Shown: in pieces, positions 34,037-41,931 of the stretch | Layout of the letters: every line of letters starts with the position of its first letter | Position numbering within the stretch: position 1 is the stretch's first letter | Notes under the pieces: generated by a model | What the model was told of the DNA's origin: nothing | Databases searched by the model: none | What the model saw: only the letters and a program-made list of their open reading frames with translations | DNA from: Myroides injenensis M09-0166 | GTDB taxonomy: Bacteria; Bacteroidota; Bacteroidia; Flavobacteriales; Flavobacteriaceae | Assembly (NCBI RefSeq): GCF_000246945.1 | Contig: NZ_BAEX01000002.1 | Span: 27,623-91,622 of the forward strand | Length of the DNA stretch: 64,000 nt | Direction: 5' to 3' | Made by a program: the position numbers and the translations under genes

Positions 34037-35335
34037 ATGAATGTATTTAAAAAATATATAAGTGTAGGTTTGGTGATGACTTTTTTGGGAAGCTCATTGT
34101 ATGCGCAAGAACTGCATACAGAGCTTTCTCCAAGAAAGAGCCCATTAACTTATCAGGAGTTTATTGCTAAAATGGCAACAAACAATCTTAGTTATGCTGC
34201 AGAAAAATTCAATATTGATATTGCAGAAGCAGAGGTTCAAGCTGCAAAGGTATTTCCTGATCCAGAGTTGAGTTTTGGTTGGTTTGACAATCAGCAAAAT
34301 AGAATGCAAATGGGATATGGCTTTGAGGCGGAATTGTCTTGGGATTTAGAGTTAGGAGGAAAACGAAAAGCTAGAAAAAACTTAGCACTTGATCAGAAGT
34401 TATTAGCAGAACTTGAATTGCAAGAGTTCTTCCAAACATTAAGAGCAGAATCCACAATAGCTTTCTTAGAAGCAATGCAAAATAAGATGCTTTATGATAT
34501 ACAGAAAGACTCTTATGAGTCGATGTTGCAAGTTGCAAAATCAGATAGTATACGACATAATCTAGGTCAAATAAGTAGAGTAGATGCTATACAAAGTAGA
34601 TTAGAAGCTAAATCAATGTGGAATGAATTACAGGATGCAGATGATACGTGGGAAAATAGTCTAATCGAAATAAGAAATATTATAAGTGTACAGCGACACG
34701 ATTCTATTTATATTCCAGAAGGCAACTTTGGTAAGTTTGATCGTCTATTTAATTTAGATGATTTAATAGTGACTGCGCAGAATAATAGAGTAGATTATCT
34801 AGTAGCAAAACAAAATAAAGTTGTCGCTGCTCGTCAGGTTGCTTTAGCAAAAGCAGAAAGAGTAATTGATTTGGGGTTGAATGTTGGGGTTGAGAATAAC
34901 TCTTTCGTTAAAAATGCGGTAGCCCCTACACCAGGTAATACAGTGGTCAAAGCTGGAATATCAGTTCCCCTTAAGTTTTCTAATAGAAAAGAGGCAGGGT
35001 TAAAGACAGCCTTATATGAAGAGAAACAGGCTGATCTTGAATACACAATGGTTGAGCTAGAACTTGAAAAGGAGATTACACAAGCTTTCAGAAATTATCT
35101 TACCAAGCAAAAACAAATACAACGTTTTGAGAAGGGAATGTTAGCTGAAGCAAAAGAGGTTTTTGAAGGGATGAAGTATAGCTATCAAAGAGGAGCTAGC
35201 AGTTTATTAGAGGTGTTAGAGGCTCAACGAACTTACAATGAAACACAACAGTCTTATGCAGAGACATTATTTGGATATGCAGAAGCTTTGGTTGAGTTAG
35301 AGAAAGCAGTTGGAATTTGGGATATTGATTTTTAA
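34037..35335 (+). CDS. TolC-family outer-membrane efflux protein
   Basis: A 432-residue outer-membrane channel of the tripartite metal pump. Signal peptide 1-23 (SLYAQ) is followed by two OEP repeats of long amphipathic helices; FPDPELSFGWFDN and RGASSLLEVLEAQRTYNETQ are characteristic of CzcC/CusC-like proteins. No lipobox is seen. It follows the pump gene by 7 nt, and a small barrel gene follows by 12 nt. Confidence 0.92.
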   Translation: MNVFKKYISVGLVMTFLGSSLYAQELHTELSPRKSPLTYQEFIAKMATNNLSYAAEKFNIDIAEAEVQAAKVFPDPELSFGWFDNQQNRMQMGYGFEAELSWDLELGGKRKARKNLALDQKLLAELELQEFFQTLRAESTIAFLEAMQNKMLYDIQKDSYESMLQVAKSDSIRHNLGQISRVDAIQSRLEAKSMWNELQDADDTWENSLIEIRNIISVQRHDSIYIPEGNFGKFDRLFNLDDLIVTAQNNRVDYLVAKQNKVVAARQVALAKAERVIDLGLNVGVENNSFVKNAVAPTPGNTVVKAGISVPLKFSNRKEAGLKTALYEEKQADLEYTMVELELEKEITQAFRNYLTKQKQIQRFEKGMLAEAKEVFEGMKYSYQRGASSLLEVLEAQRTYNETQQSYAETLFGYAEALVELEKAVGIWDIDF

Positions 35336-35347
35336 GAGAGTAAGACT

Positions 35348-36049
35348 ATGAAAAAAATTATATTGAGTTTGGCATTACTAATAGGATTTACTGTTAGTGC
35401 TCAAGAAATAAATGATGATAGTAAAGGTAGAACTACTTTTGCAGTTAAAGCAGGATGGTTACAATCTACTTTAAAAGGGAGTGATGTAGATTACTTAGCA
35501 ATAGATGGAAAAATCGATAAACGCAATAATTTCTTTGCAGGTGTTAGCGTAGATAATAGTTTAGGACAGTATTTTGGGTTAAAACACGAACTTTTTTATC
35601 AGAATTATGGTGCTGGATTTAAAAGAGAACTAGATGACAAAATATTTGATGCTAAATTAGAGATGCATAGTTTAAAGCTTCATCCAATTAGTGCTGTATT
35701 TAAAATCGAAGGCTTTCAGATTTATGCAGGACCTTATGTAAATATGCTTTTGTATTCTTCAATAACATCGATTGATGAAGAGGGGAAAAAATATAAAGAT
35801 CACGGAATATTTGGTACTACAGAGGATGATCAAGAAGATAGCAAATATTTGCAGAAGATGGATTATGGTATTGTAGCTGGATTAGAATATCAATTCAAGT
35901 TTGGATTAATTGTAGGAGCTCAATATTCAAGAGGGTTTGCATCTATTTTTGACAACTCTAATACCTTTGGAGTAGAAGAAAATACTGGAGCCAATGATTT
36001 CAAAATCTATAACGAGAGTTTCAACGTATTTTTGGGCTATCGATTTTAA
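35348..36049 (+). CDS. PorT-like outer-membrane beta-barrel protein in the efflux operon
   Basis: A 233-residue exported protein: signal peptide 1-18 (TVSAQ), an outer_membrane_beta-barrel/PorT-like body with alternating strands (TTFAVKAGWLQSTLKG, DYGIVAGLEYQFKFGLIVG), and aromatic C-terminus NVFLGYRF. It lies 12 nt after the TolC-family gene and before a strong terminator, so it belongs to the metal-efflux operon. Its role there is not known to me; it could be an envelope accessory. Confidence 0.85.
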   Translation: MKKIILSLALLIGFTVSAQEINDDSKGRTTFAVKAGWLQSTLKGSDVDYLAIDGKIDKRNNFFAGVSVDNSLGQYFGLKHELFYQNYGAGFKRELDDKIFDAKLEMHSLKLHPISAVFKIEGFQIYAGPYVNMLLYSSITSIDEEGKKYKDHGIFGTTEDDQEDSKYLQKMDYGIVAGLEYQFKFGLIVGAQYSRGFASIFDNSNTFGVEENTGANDFKIYNESFNVFLGYRF

Positions 36050-36082
36050 TAGATAAGCATTGCTAGAAAAAGAAAATCTACT

Positions 36083-36128
36083 AAATATAAACGGGTGATT
36101 AAGTTAACTTAATCACCCGTTTATATTT
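36083..36128. terminator. Bidirectional terminator, perfect 46-bp palindrome
   Basis: A 23-bp arm is followed directly by its exact complement, with centre TTAA, between the efflux operon and the convergent HAD gene. The stem is GC-rich in ACGGGTGATT / AATCACCCGT and flanked by A/T tracts on both sides. Confidence 0.92.
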
Positions 36129-36144
36129 TATAAGATAGGAAGAT

Positions 36145-36840
36145 TTAGAGTAATAAATCTTTTACTTCTGATAGTTTCTTAACTGATTTAAAGTTGTCGT
36201 GAATGATTGGATGTTCTATATGCTCGTGTAACCAAGTTGTGTGAAATGGTACATGTACAGCATGTCCTCCTAATTCTAGCACAGGTAGAACATCCGAACG
36301 CAAAGAGTTACCAATCATGATAAATTCTTCAGGATTAACATCTAATCGCTTTAAAAGTTTCTGATAATCTATCTCTTCTTTGTCAGTCATTACTTCAATA
36401 TGATGGAAGTAAGGACCTAGTCCAGATTTGGTAAGCTTTCTGTGTTGGTCTTTTAAATCACCTTTAGTAGCGACAACTAACTTATATTTATTCTGTAATT
36501 CTTTTAAAATTTCTTCTACATCATCAATTAATTCTACTGGTTTTGTGAGAAGTTCTTTTCCAATCTTAGTGATTTTGTCAATTATTTTTATGCTTGCAGT
36601 GCCTCTTGATATTGTATGAGCTGCTTCTATCATTGATAGAGTAAAACCTTTAATACCATAGCCATAAAGGGGGAGATTGTCAATTTGTGTTTTAAATAGT
36701 ATTTGAGATATACTTTGATGAGTTAGGTAATCTTCAAGTAAAATACAAAACTGTTGTTCTGCTTCATTAAAAAAAGGTTCATTTACCCACAGCGTATCAT
36801 CTGCATCGAATGCAACTACTTTTATATCCTTCATATTCAT
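36145..36840 (-). CDS. HAD-family hydrolase
   Basis: A 231-residue cytoplasmic phosphatase-like protein. HAD motif I is VAFDADDTLW with the nucleophile and acid Asp pair, motif II is VVATKG, and motif III/IV is the Lys region followed by MIGNSLRSDVLP, where the usual GDS/GDD appears as GNS plus a downstream Asp. The alpha-helical cap lies between about 20 and 95. Substrate unknown. An alternative in-frame ATG two codons later (36834) is equally plausible. Single gene with a shared terminator; TATCTTTG at 36864-36871 is a likely -7 box. Confidence 0.88.
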   Translation of the reverse strand: MNMKDIKVVAFDADDTLWVNEPFFNEAEQQFCILLEDYLTHQSISQILFKTQIDNLPLYGYGIKGFTLSMIEAAHTISRGTASIKIIDKITKIGKELLTKPVELIDDVEEILKELQNKYKLVVATKGDLKDQHRKLTKSGLGPYFHHIEVMTDKEEIDYQKLLKRLDVNPEEFIMIGNSLRSDVLPVLELGGHAVHVPFHTTWLHEHIEHPIIHDNFKSVKKLSEVKDLLL

Positions 36841-37071
36841 AATTGTGTGTTATAGTCTATTCTCAAAGATAGATAAAATTGGTGGGAATTGTTTTTGCTG
36901 CTTAAGATTAATAAGGATCGAAGCCATCTCGGCTTTTTAGTTTTCTGAAATTTCTATACCTCTTCTTTATTTTACAAAAGTCAAGAGGACCTCATTGATT
37001 ATTTTGGGTTAATTAAAGGTTTTTTGAAAATTATATTAGTGTTAATGTTTGGATTTAGCGGGTAAATTTTT
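36841..37071. other. Intergenic region between divergent HAD and pafA genes
   Basis: On the minus strand TATCTTTG at 36871-36864 is a plausible -7 element for the HAD gene. A small AAGCC/GGCTT hairpin followed by TTT lies at 36921-36938. Nothing else recognised. Confidence 0.4.
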
Positions 37072-37100
37072 TTGTAGACAATCATAGTTTAATAGATTTG
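37072..37100 (+). promoter_or_regulatory. Promoter of pafA
   Basis: TTG at 37072-37074 and TAGATTTG at 37093-37100 are spaced 18 nt apart, a good match to the Bacteroidota -33/-7 promoter, ending 51 nt before the ATG. Confidence 0.65.
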
Positions 37101-37151
37101 TAAATAATTCACGAAAGATTTATTACTAATCAATCAACTAAACAACTTACA

Positions 37152-38807
37152 ATGAAATTTAAAACAAACATGTTATTAGCAGCTTGCTGCTTATTTTCTA
37201 TTTCAATTTTTGCAACTGAGAGCTTGCCAAAGCCAAAATTAGTTGTAGGAGTAGTCGTTGACCAAATGAGATGGGACTATTTATATCGCTACTACGATCG
37301 TTATTCAGATACTGGATTTAAAAGATTATTGAATGAAGGTTTTTCTAGTGATAATACGTTAATTGACTATATTCCAACTTATACTGCAATTGGACATAGT
37401 ACTATATATACAGGAAGTGTTCCTGCTGTTCATGGGATTGCTGGAAATGATTTTATCATTCAAGCAACAGGTGAAAGCATGTATTGTACACAGGATGATG
37501 ATGTTGTAGGAGTAGGTGGCGGTGCTGGAAAAATTGGAAAGCAATCACCAAAGAATTTATTGGTATCTACTGTAACAGATCAGTTGCGCTTAGCTACAAA
37601 TTTTCAATCAAAAGTAATTGGTATTGCTATTAAAGATAGAGGTGGAATTTTACCTGCTGGGCATTTTGCTAACGCTGCATATTGGTTTGATGGTGAAACT
37701 GGAAATTGGATTACAAGTACTTTTTATATGAATGACTTACCTAAATGGGTAAAATCATTTAATAAGAAAAAAGTAGCTGATGATTATTTCAAACAAGGAT
37801 GGAAAACATTATTTCCAATTGATACTTATGTATTAAGTACTGCTGATGATAATGACTACGAAGAAACATATAAAGGTGAAGACAAACCAGTATTCCCAAG
37901 AGATTTAGTAAAATTGAAAAAAGAGAATGGCTATGATTTAATTAAAGCTACTCCTTTTGGAAATAGTTTAACGTTAGATTTTGCTAAAGAAGCTATTGAG
38001 AGTGAGCAATTAGGTAAAAATCCTGCAGGAGTTACTGACTTTTTAGCTGTTAGTTTATCTTCTACAGATTATGTAGGTCATCAATTTGCAATTAACTCAG
38101 TAGAAATTGAAGATACTTATTTAAGATTAGACCGTGATTTAGGAGCATTTTTAGCTTACTTAGATGAAAAGGTTGGAAAAGGAAATTATACTTTCTTTTT
38201 AACTGCAGATCACGGAGCAGCACATAATCCTAAATATTTTGCTGATCAAAAAGGTAATTCAGGTTACTTTAGTACGCTAAGTGCTAAAGAAGAATTGAAC
38301 AATAAGCTAGAGAAAAAGTTCAAAGAGAAAGACATTATAAAAAGCTTGACAAATTATCAAGTACACTTAAATAATACTTTAATAGCAGAGAAGGATCTAG
38401 ACGAAGAAGATATTAGAGAATTGATAGTGAAAGAAATGAAAAAGATAGAAGGTATTGCTTTTGTTACTGATATGGATAAAGCTGCGCTATCTAGCATTCC
38501 TCTAAAAATACGTGAGCGTATTGTCAATGGTTATAATATTAAAAGAAGTGGGGTAATTCAGTATATTTTAGAGCCACAATGGTATAGTGGACGTAAAGAT
38601 GGAAAAGGAACTACTCATGGAACATGGGGGTCTTATGACGCGCATATTCCTGCAATATTTATGGGGTGGGGTGTAAAACAAGGAAATACTTTACGCGAAA
38701 CTCATATGACGGATATAGCACCTACAATTGCTAGTATTTTGAGAATTGAGGCACCTAATGGTAATATTGGTACACCTATCATTGAGGCTATTGATATTAA
38801 AGAATAG
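37152..38807 (+). CDS. pafA: PafA-type alkaline phosphatase
   Basis: A 551-residue secreted phosphomonoesterase, signal peptide 1-21. The active-site residues described for Elizabethkingia PafA all appear one position earlier: nucleophile Thr78 (PTYTAIGHST), Asn99 (GIAGND), and Lys161/Arg163 (IKDRGG). Metal ligands appear in VVVDQMRWD, SSTDYVGHQF, TADHGA and a late HGTWGSYDAHIP. PafA is a phosphate-insensitive alkaline phosphatase widespread in Bacteroidota that releases phosphate from organic phosphoesters. It has its own promoter and terminator. Confidence 0.95.
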   Translation: MKFKTNMLLAACCLFSISIFATESLPKPKLVVGVVVDQMRWDYLYRYYDRYSDTGFKRLLNEGFSSDNTLIDYIPTYTAIGHSTIYTGSVPAVHGIAGNDFIIQATGESMYCTQDDDVVGVGGGAGKIGKQSPKNLLVSTVTDQLRLATNFQSKVIGIAIKDRGGILPAGHFANAAYWFDGETGNWITSTFYMNDLPKWVKSFNKKKVADDYFKQGWKTLFPIDTYVLSTADDNDYEETYKGEDKPVFPRDLVKLKKENGYDLIKATPFGNSLTLDFAKEAIESEQLGKNPAGVTDFLAVSLSSTDYVGHQFAINSVEIEDTYLRLDRDLGAFLAYLDEKVGKGNYTFFLTADHGAAHNPKYFADQKGNSGYFSTLSAKEELNNKLEKKFKEKDIIKSLTNYQVHLNNTLIAEKDLDEEDIRELIVKEMKKIEGIAFVTDMDKAALSSIPLKIRERIVNGYNIKRSGVIQYILEPQWYSGRKDGKGTTHGTWGSYDAHIPAIFMGWGVKQGNTLRETHMTDIAPTIASILRIEAPNGNIGTPIIEAIDIKE

Positions 38808-38832
38808 TAGAGAATAATAGCATATTTTATTT

Positions 38833-38867
38833 AAAAGCGAACTTTCAATTTGAAAGTTCGCTTTTTT
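38833..38867 (+). terminator. Intrinsic terminator after pafA
   Basis: A perfect 15-bp stem (AAAAGCGAACTTTCA and complement) with loop ATT and a T6 tail. Confidence 0.92.
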
Positions 38868-38913
38868 ATTGAATTTAGATTCATTTTTAATAATAGATTG
38901 TAAAAATTATTTT

Positions 38914-38921
38914 TAGCTTTG
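38914..38921 (+). promoter_or_regulatory. Possible -7 element for the M16 protease gene
   Basis: TAGCTTTG matches TAnnTTTG, 28 nt before the ATG at 38950. The nearest TTG is only 13 nt upstream, shorter than normal. Confidence 0.4.
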
Positions 38922-38949
38922 AAAATTACTCACTATAACATTGAGACTT

Positions 38950-41874
38950 ATGAAAAAAAGGTATTTACTTTTTGGTCTTCTATTTTCAATGAGCTTACCT
39001 ACATTTGCTCAGTATAAGACAGTTACCAAGAAAGATAGCAATGGATTTACATATGAATATGTAGAAAATGATCCTGCCAAAGCAAGAATTTATACATTGA
39101 ATAATGGATTAAAAGTTTACTTAGCTCAAAATCATGATGAGCCTCGTATTCAAACTTATATTCCAGTACGTACAGGTTCTAATAACGATCCTGAAGATAA
39201 TACAGGTTTGGCGCACTACTTAGAGCACATGGTTTTTAAAGGGACTTCTAAATTAGGAACCGTTAATTGGGAAACTGAAAAAGCTTATTTAAAACAAATT
39301 TCTGATTTATATGAGCAGCATAAAGCAGAAACTGACCCAGAAAAGAAAAAAGAACTTTACAAAAAAATAGATGCTATATCAAAAGAAGCATCTAAATATG
39401 CAGTAGCAAATGAGTATGATAAAGCAGTTGCATCAATAGGTGCTTCAGGAACAAATGCTCATACTTGGTTTGATGAAACAGTTTATCACAATCAAATTCC
39501 TTCAAATGAAATTGAGAAATTTTTAATTGTAGAAAGTGAGCGTTTCTCTGAACTTGTATTAAGATTATTCCATACTGAGCTAGAGGCTGTTTATGAAGAG
39601 TTTAATAGAGGTCAAGATAATGACTATTGGGCAACTAATGAGGCAATGATGGCAATGCTTTTCCCTGCTTCTCATTATGGAACGCAAACTACTATTGGTA
39701 CTTCTGAGCATTTGAAAAATCCATCAATGGAGGCAATTCATAATTACTTCAACCAATATTATGTTCCAAATAATATGGCTGTGGTACTAGTGGGGGATTT
39801 AGAATTTGAACCTACTATTAAATTAGTGAATGCTTATTTTGGTTCAATGAAGAAAGCTCCTCAACCATTTGAGTATGTAGCTAAGGAACAACCATTGACT
39901 AAAATTCAAGAAAAAGAAATATTTAGTCCACAAAGTGAAAGAGTAGAGATAGGTTTCCGTCTAGGAGGTGCAAAAACTAAAGATGCTCTATATCTAACTT
40001 TAGTAGATATGATTCTTAGCAATGGGCAAGCTGGTTTGATTGACTTAGATATTAATCAGAAACAAAGATTGTTATATGCTAGAAGTTCTTCTCAAGTAAT
40101 GAAAGATTATTCTGTACATGAGTTTATGGCTATGCCGAATGAAGGACAAACTTTAGAAGAGTCTAGAGATATCTTATTAGGAGAACTTGAAAAAATTAAA
40201 AAAGGAGAATTTGACGAATGGTTATTAGAAGCTGTTGTTAATGACTTCCGTAAAAGTTCTATGCAAGCTTTAGAAAATAATGATGCTATTGCAAGTGAGA
40301 TGTATCAAGCTTTTATTCAAGGAAGAACATGGGAAGAAACAGTATCTGACTTAGATGAAATGTCTAAAATCACTAAACAAGAGTTAGTAGACTTTGTAAA
40401 TAAAAATTATAAAGATAACTATGCAATTGTTTACAAACGTCAAGGTGAGAATAAGGATCTTGTAAGAGTGGAGAACCCTGGTATTACACCTATTGATTTA
40501 AATAGAGATAGTGAATCTGAATTCTATGCTAAATTTAAAGGAATAGAAGTAAAAGAGATTCAACCTGTATTTGTTGACTTTAATAAAGCAATTAAAAAAG
40601 AAAAAATAGGAAAAGGTAAAAGTATATTGTACTCTATCGAGAATAAAACAAACGATTTAGCAACAGTAAACTTTATTACTCCAATTGGTTCTGATAATGA
40701 TAAAAAACTTTCGTTAGCAATTAGTTACTTAGATTATTTAGGAACAAATAAATATTCTGCAGCTGATATTAAGAAAGAGTTTTACAAATTGGGAGTTGAG
40801 TATAGTTTAAGCACAAGTAATGACAAAACTTACATATCAATCAGTGGATTAAAAGAAAATATCCCAGCAGGGTTAAAATTGTTAGAGCATTTAGTTACTA
40901 ACGCTAAAGCGGATACTGAGGCTTATAACAATATGATTGATCAAATTCTTAAAGCACGCTTTGATGCTAAATCTAGTAAAGGTGGAATTCAAAGAGCTTT
41001 AGATAGTTATGTGACTTCAGGTGGTGAATTAAGTAGATTTAAAGATATTCTGAGTGAAAAAGAATTAAAATCTATTAAACCAGAAGAGTTAGTAGGACTA
41101 GTTCATACCTTTTTTGACTATGATCAAGATGTATTCTATTACGGAAATGATTTAGCTACTGCTAAAAAAGCAATAGAAAAAGATCACAACTTAGGTAAAG
41201 GTAAAAAAGTTCCAGCAGCAAGAGTTTATCCTGAGCCTGCAACAGACGGAACTTTATATTTTGCTCCATACGATATGGTTCAAGCTGAAATTTCTTACAA
41301 AGGAAGAGAAGATAAGTTTAATAAAGATTTATTAGCTACTTCTAGAGTATTTAATAATTATTTTGGAGGTGGAATGGCATCAGTTGTATTCCAAGAAATA
41401 CGTGAATCTAAATCTTTAGCTTATTCTGCATATGCTTATTATTTAAATGCGAGTAAAGCTGATAAATATAATTATGTAATGGCTTACGTAGGGACTCAAG
41501 CAAACAAGTTACCTCAAGCGGTAGATGCTATGATGGAATTAATGAATGATATGCCACAAGCAGAAAGCCAATTTCAAAATGCTAAGAGATCTGTACTTAA
41601 AAGTATCGCAACACAGCGATATACTAAAGCGCAGATATTCTCTTATTGGTTAAGTTTACAAGAAAAAGGAATTGATTACGACATCAATAAAGATATCTAT
41701 ACTCAAGTAGAAAATATGAATATGAGTGATTTAGTGAATTTCTTTGATAAACATGTAAAAGGTAAAAAATATAACTTTGGACTACTAGGTAAGAAAGATA
41801 ATCTAGATTGGGAAGCTGTTAAAAAACTTGGAGAAATTAAAGAGCTGACTTTAGAAGACTTATTCGGATATTAG
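38950..41874 (+). CDS. M16-family zinc metalloprotease, two-domain
   Basis: From the ATG at 38950 the protein is 974 residues with signal peptide MKKRYLLFGLLFSMSLPTFA; a TTG at 38941 would add three residues and is less likely. The inverted zinc motif HYLEH is at 89-93, and the third ligand lies in ELEAVYEEF near 210-217. Between them is a charged helical insertion (about 105-160). Two M16 halves plus linker (N-terminal active, C-terminal inactive, with the R/Y-type GGGMASVVFQEIRESKSLAYSA region) fit pitrilysin-like proteases that degrade peptides in the periplasm. Single gene. Confidence 0.93.
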   Translation: MKKRYLLFGLLFSMSLPTFAQYKTVTKKDSNGFTYEYVENDPAKARIYTLNNGLKVYLAQNHDEPRIQTYIPVRTGSNNDPEDNTGLAHYLEHMVFKGTSKLGTVNWETEKAYLKQISDLYEQHKAETDPEKKKELYKKIDAISKEASKYAVANEYDKAVASIGASGTNAHTWFDETVYHNQIPSNEIEKFLIVESERFSELVLRLFHTELEAVYEEFNRGQDNDYWATNEAMMAMLFPASHYGTQTTIGTSEHLKNPSMEAIHNYFNQYYVPNNMAVVLVGDLEFEPTIKLVNAYFGSMKKAPQPFEYVAKEQPLTKIQEKEIFSPQSERVEIGFRLGGAKTKDALYLTLVDMILSNGQAGLIDLDINQKQRLLYARSSSQVMKDYSVHEFMAMPNEGQTLEESRDILLGELEKIKKGEFDEWLLEAVVNDFRKSSMQALENNDAIASEMYQAFIQGRTWEETVSDLDEMSKITKQELVDFVNKNYKDNYAIVYKRQGENKDLVRVENPGITPIDLNRDSESEFYAKFKGIEVKEIQPVFVDFNKAIKKEKIGKGKSILYSIENKTNDLATVNFITPIGSDNDKKLSLAISYLDYLGTNKYSAADIKKEFYKLGVEYSLSTSNDKTYISISGLKENIPAGLKLLEHLVTNAKADTEAYNNMIDQILKARFDAKSSKGGIQRALDSYVTSGGELSRFKDILSEKELKSIKPEELVGLVHTFFDYDQDVFYYGNDLATAKKAIEKDHNLGKGKKVPAARVYPEPATDGTLYFAPYDMVQAEISYKGREDKFNKDLLATSRVFNNYFGGGMASVVFQEIRESKSLAYSAYAYYLNASKADKYNYVMAYVGTQANKLPQAVDAMMELMNDMPQAESQFQNAKRSVLKSIATQRYTKAQIFSYWLSLQEKGIDYDINKDIYTQVENMNMSDLVNFFDKHVKGKKYNFGLLGKKDNLDWEAVKKLGEIKELTLEDLFGY

Positions 41875-41897
41875 AATATTGTCATGTCAGAAAATAG

Positions 41898-41925
41898 AAA
41901 AGGCTATCGATTTCGATAGCCTTTT
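41898..41925. terminator. Bidirectional terminator
   Basis: AAAAGGCTATCGA pairs over 13 bp with TCGATAGCCTTTT around TT, between the convergent M16 and mfd genes. Confidence 0.9.
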
Positions 41926-41931
41926 CCATTT

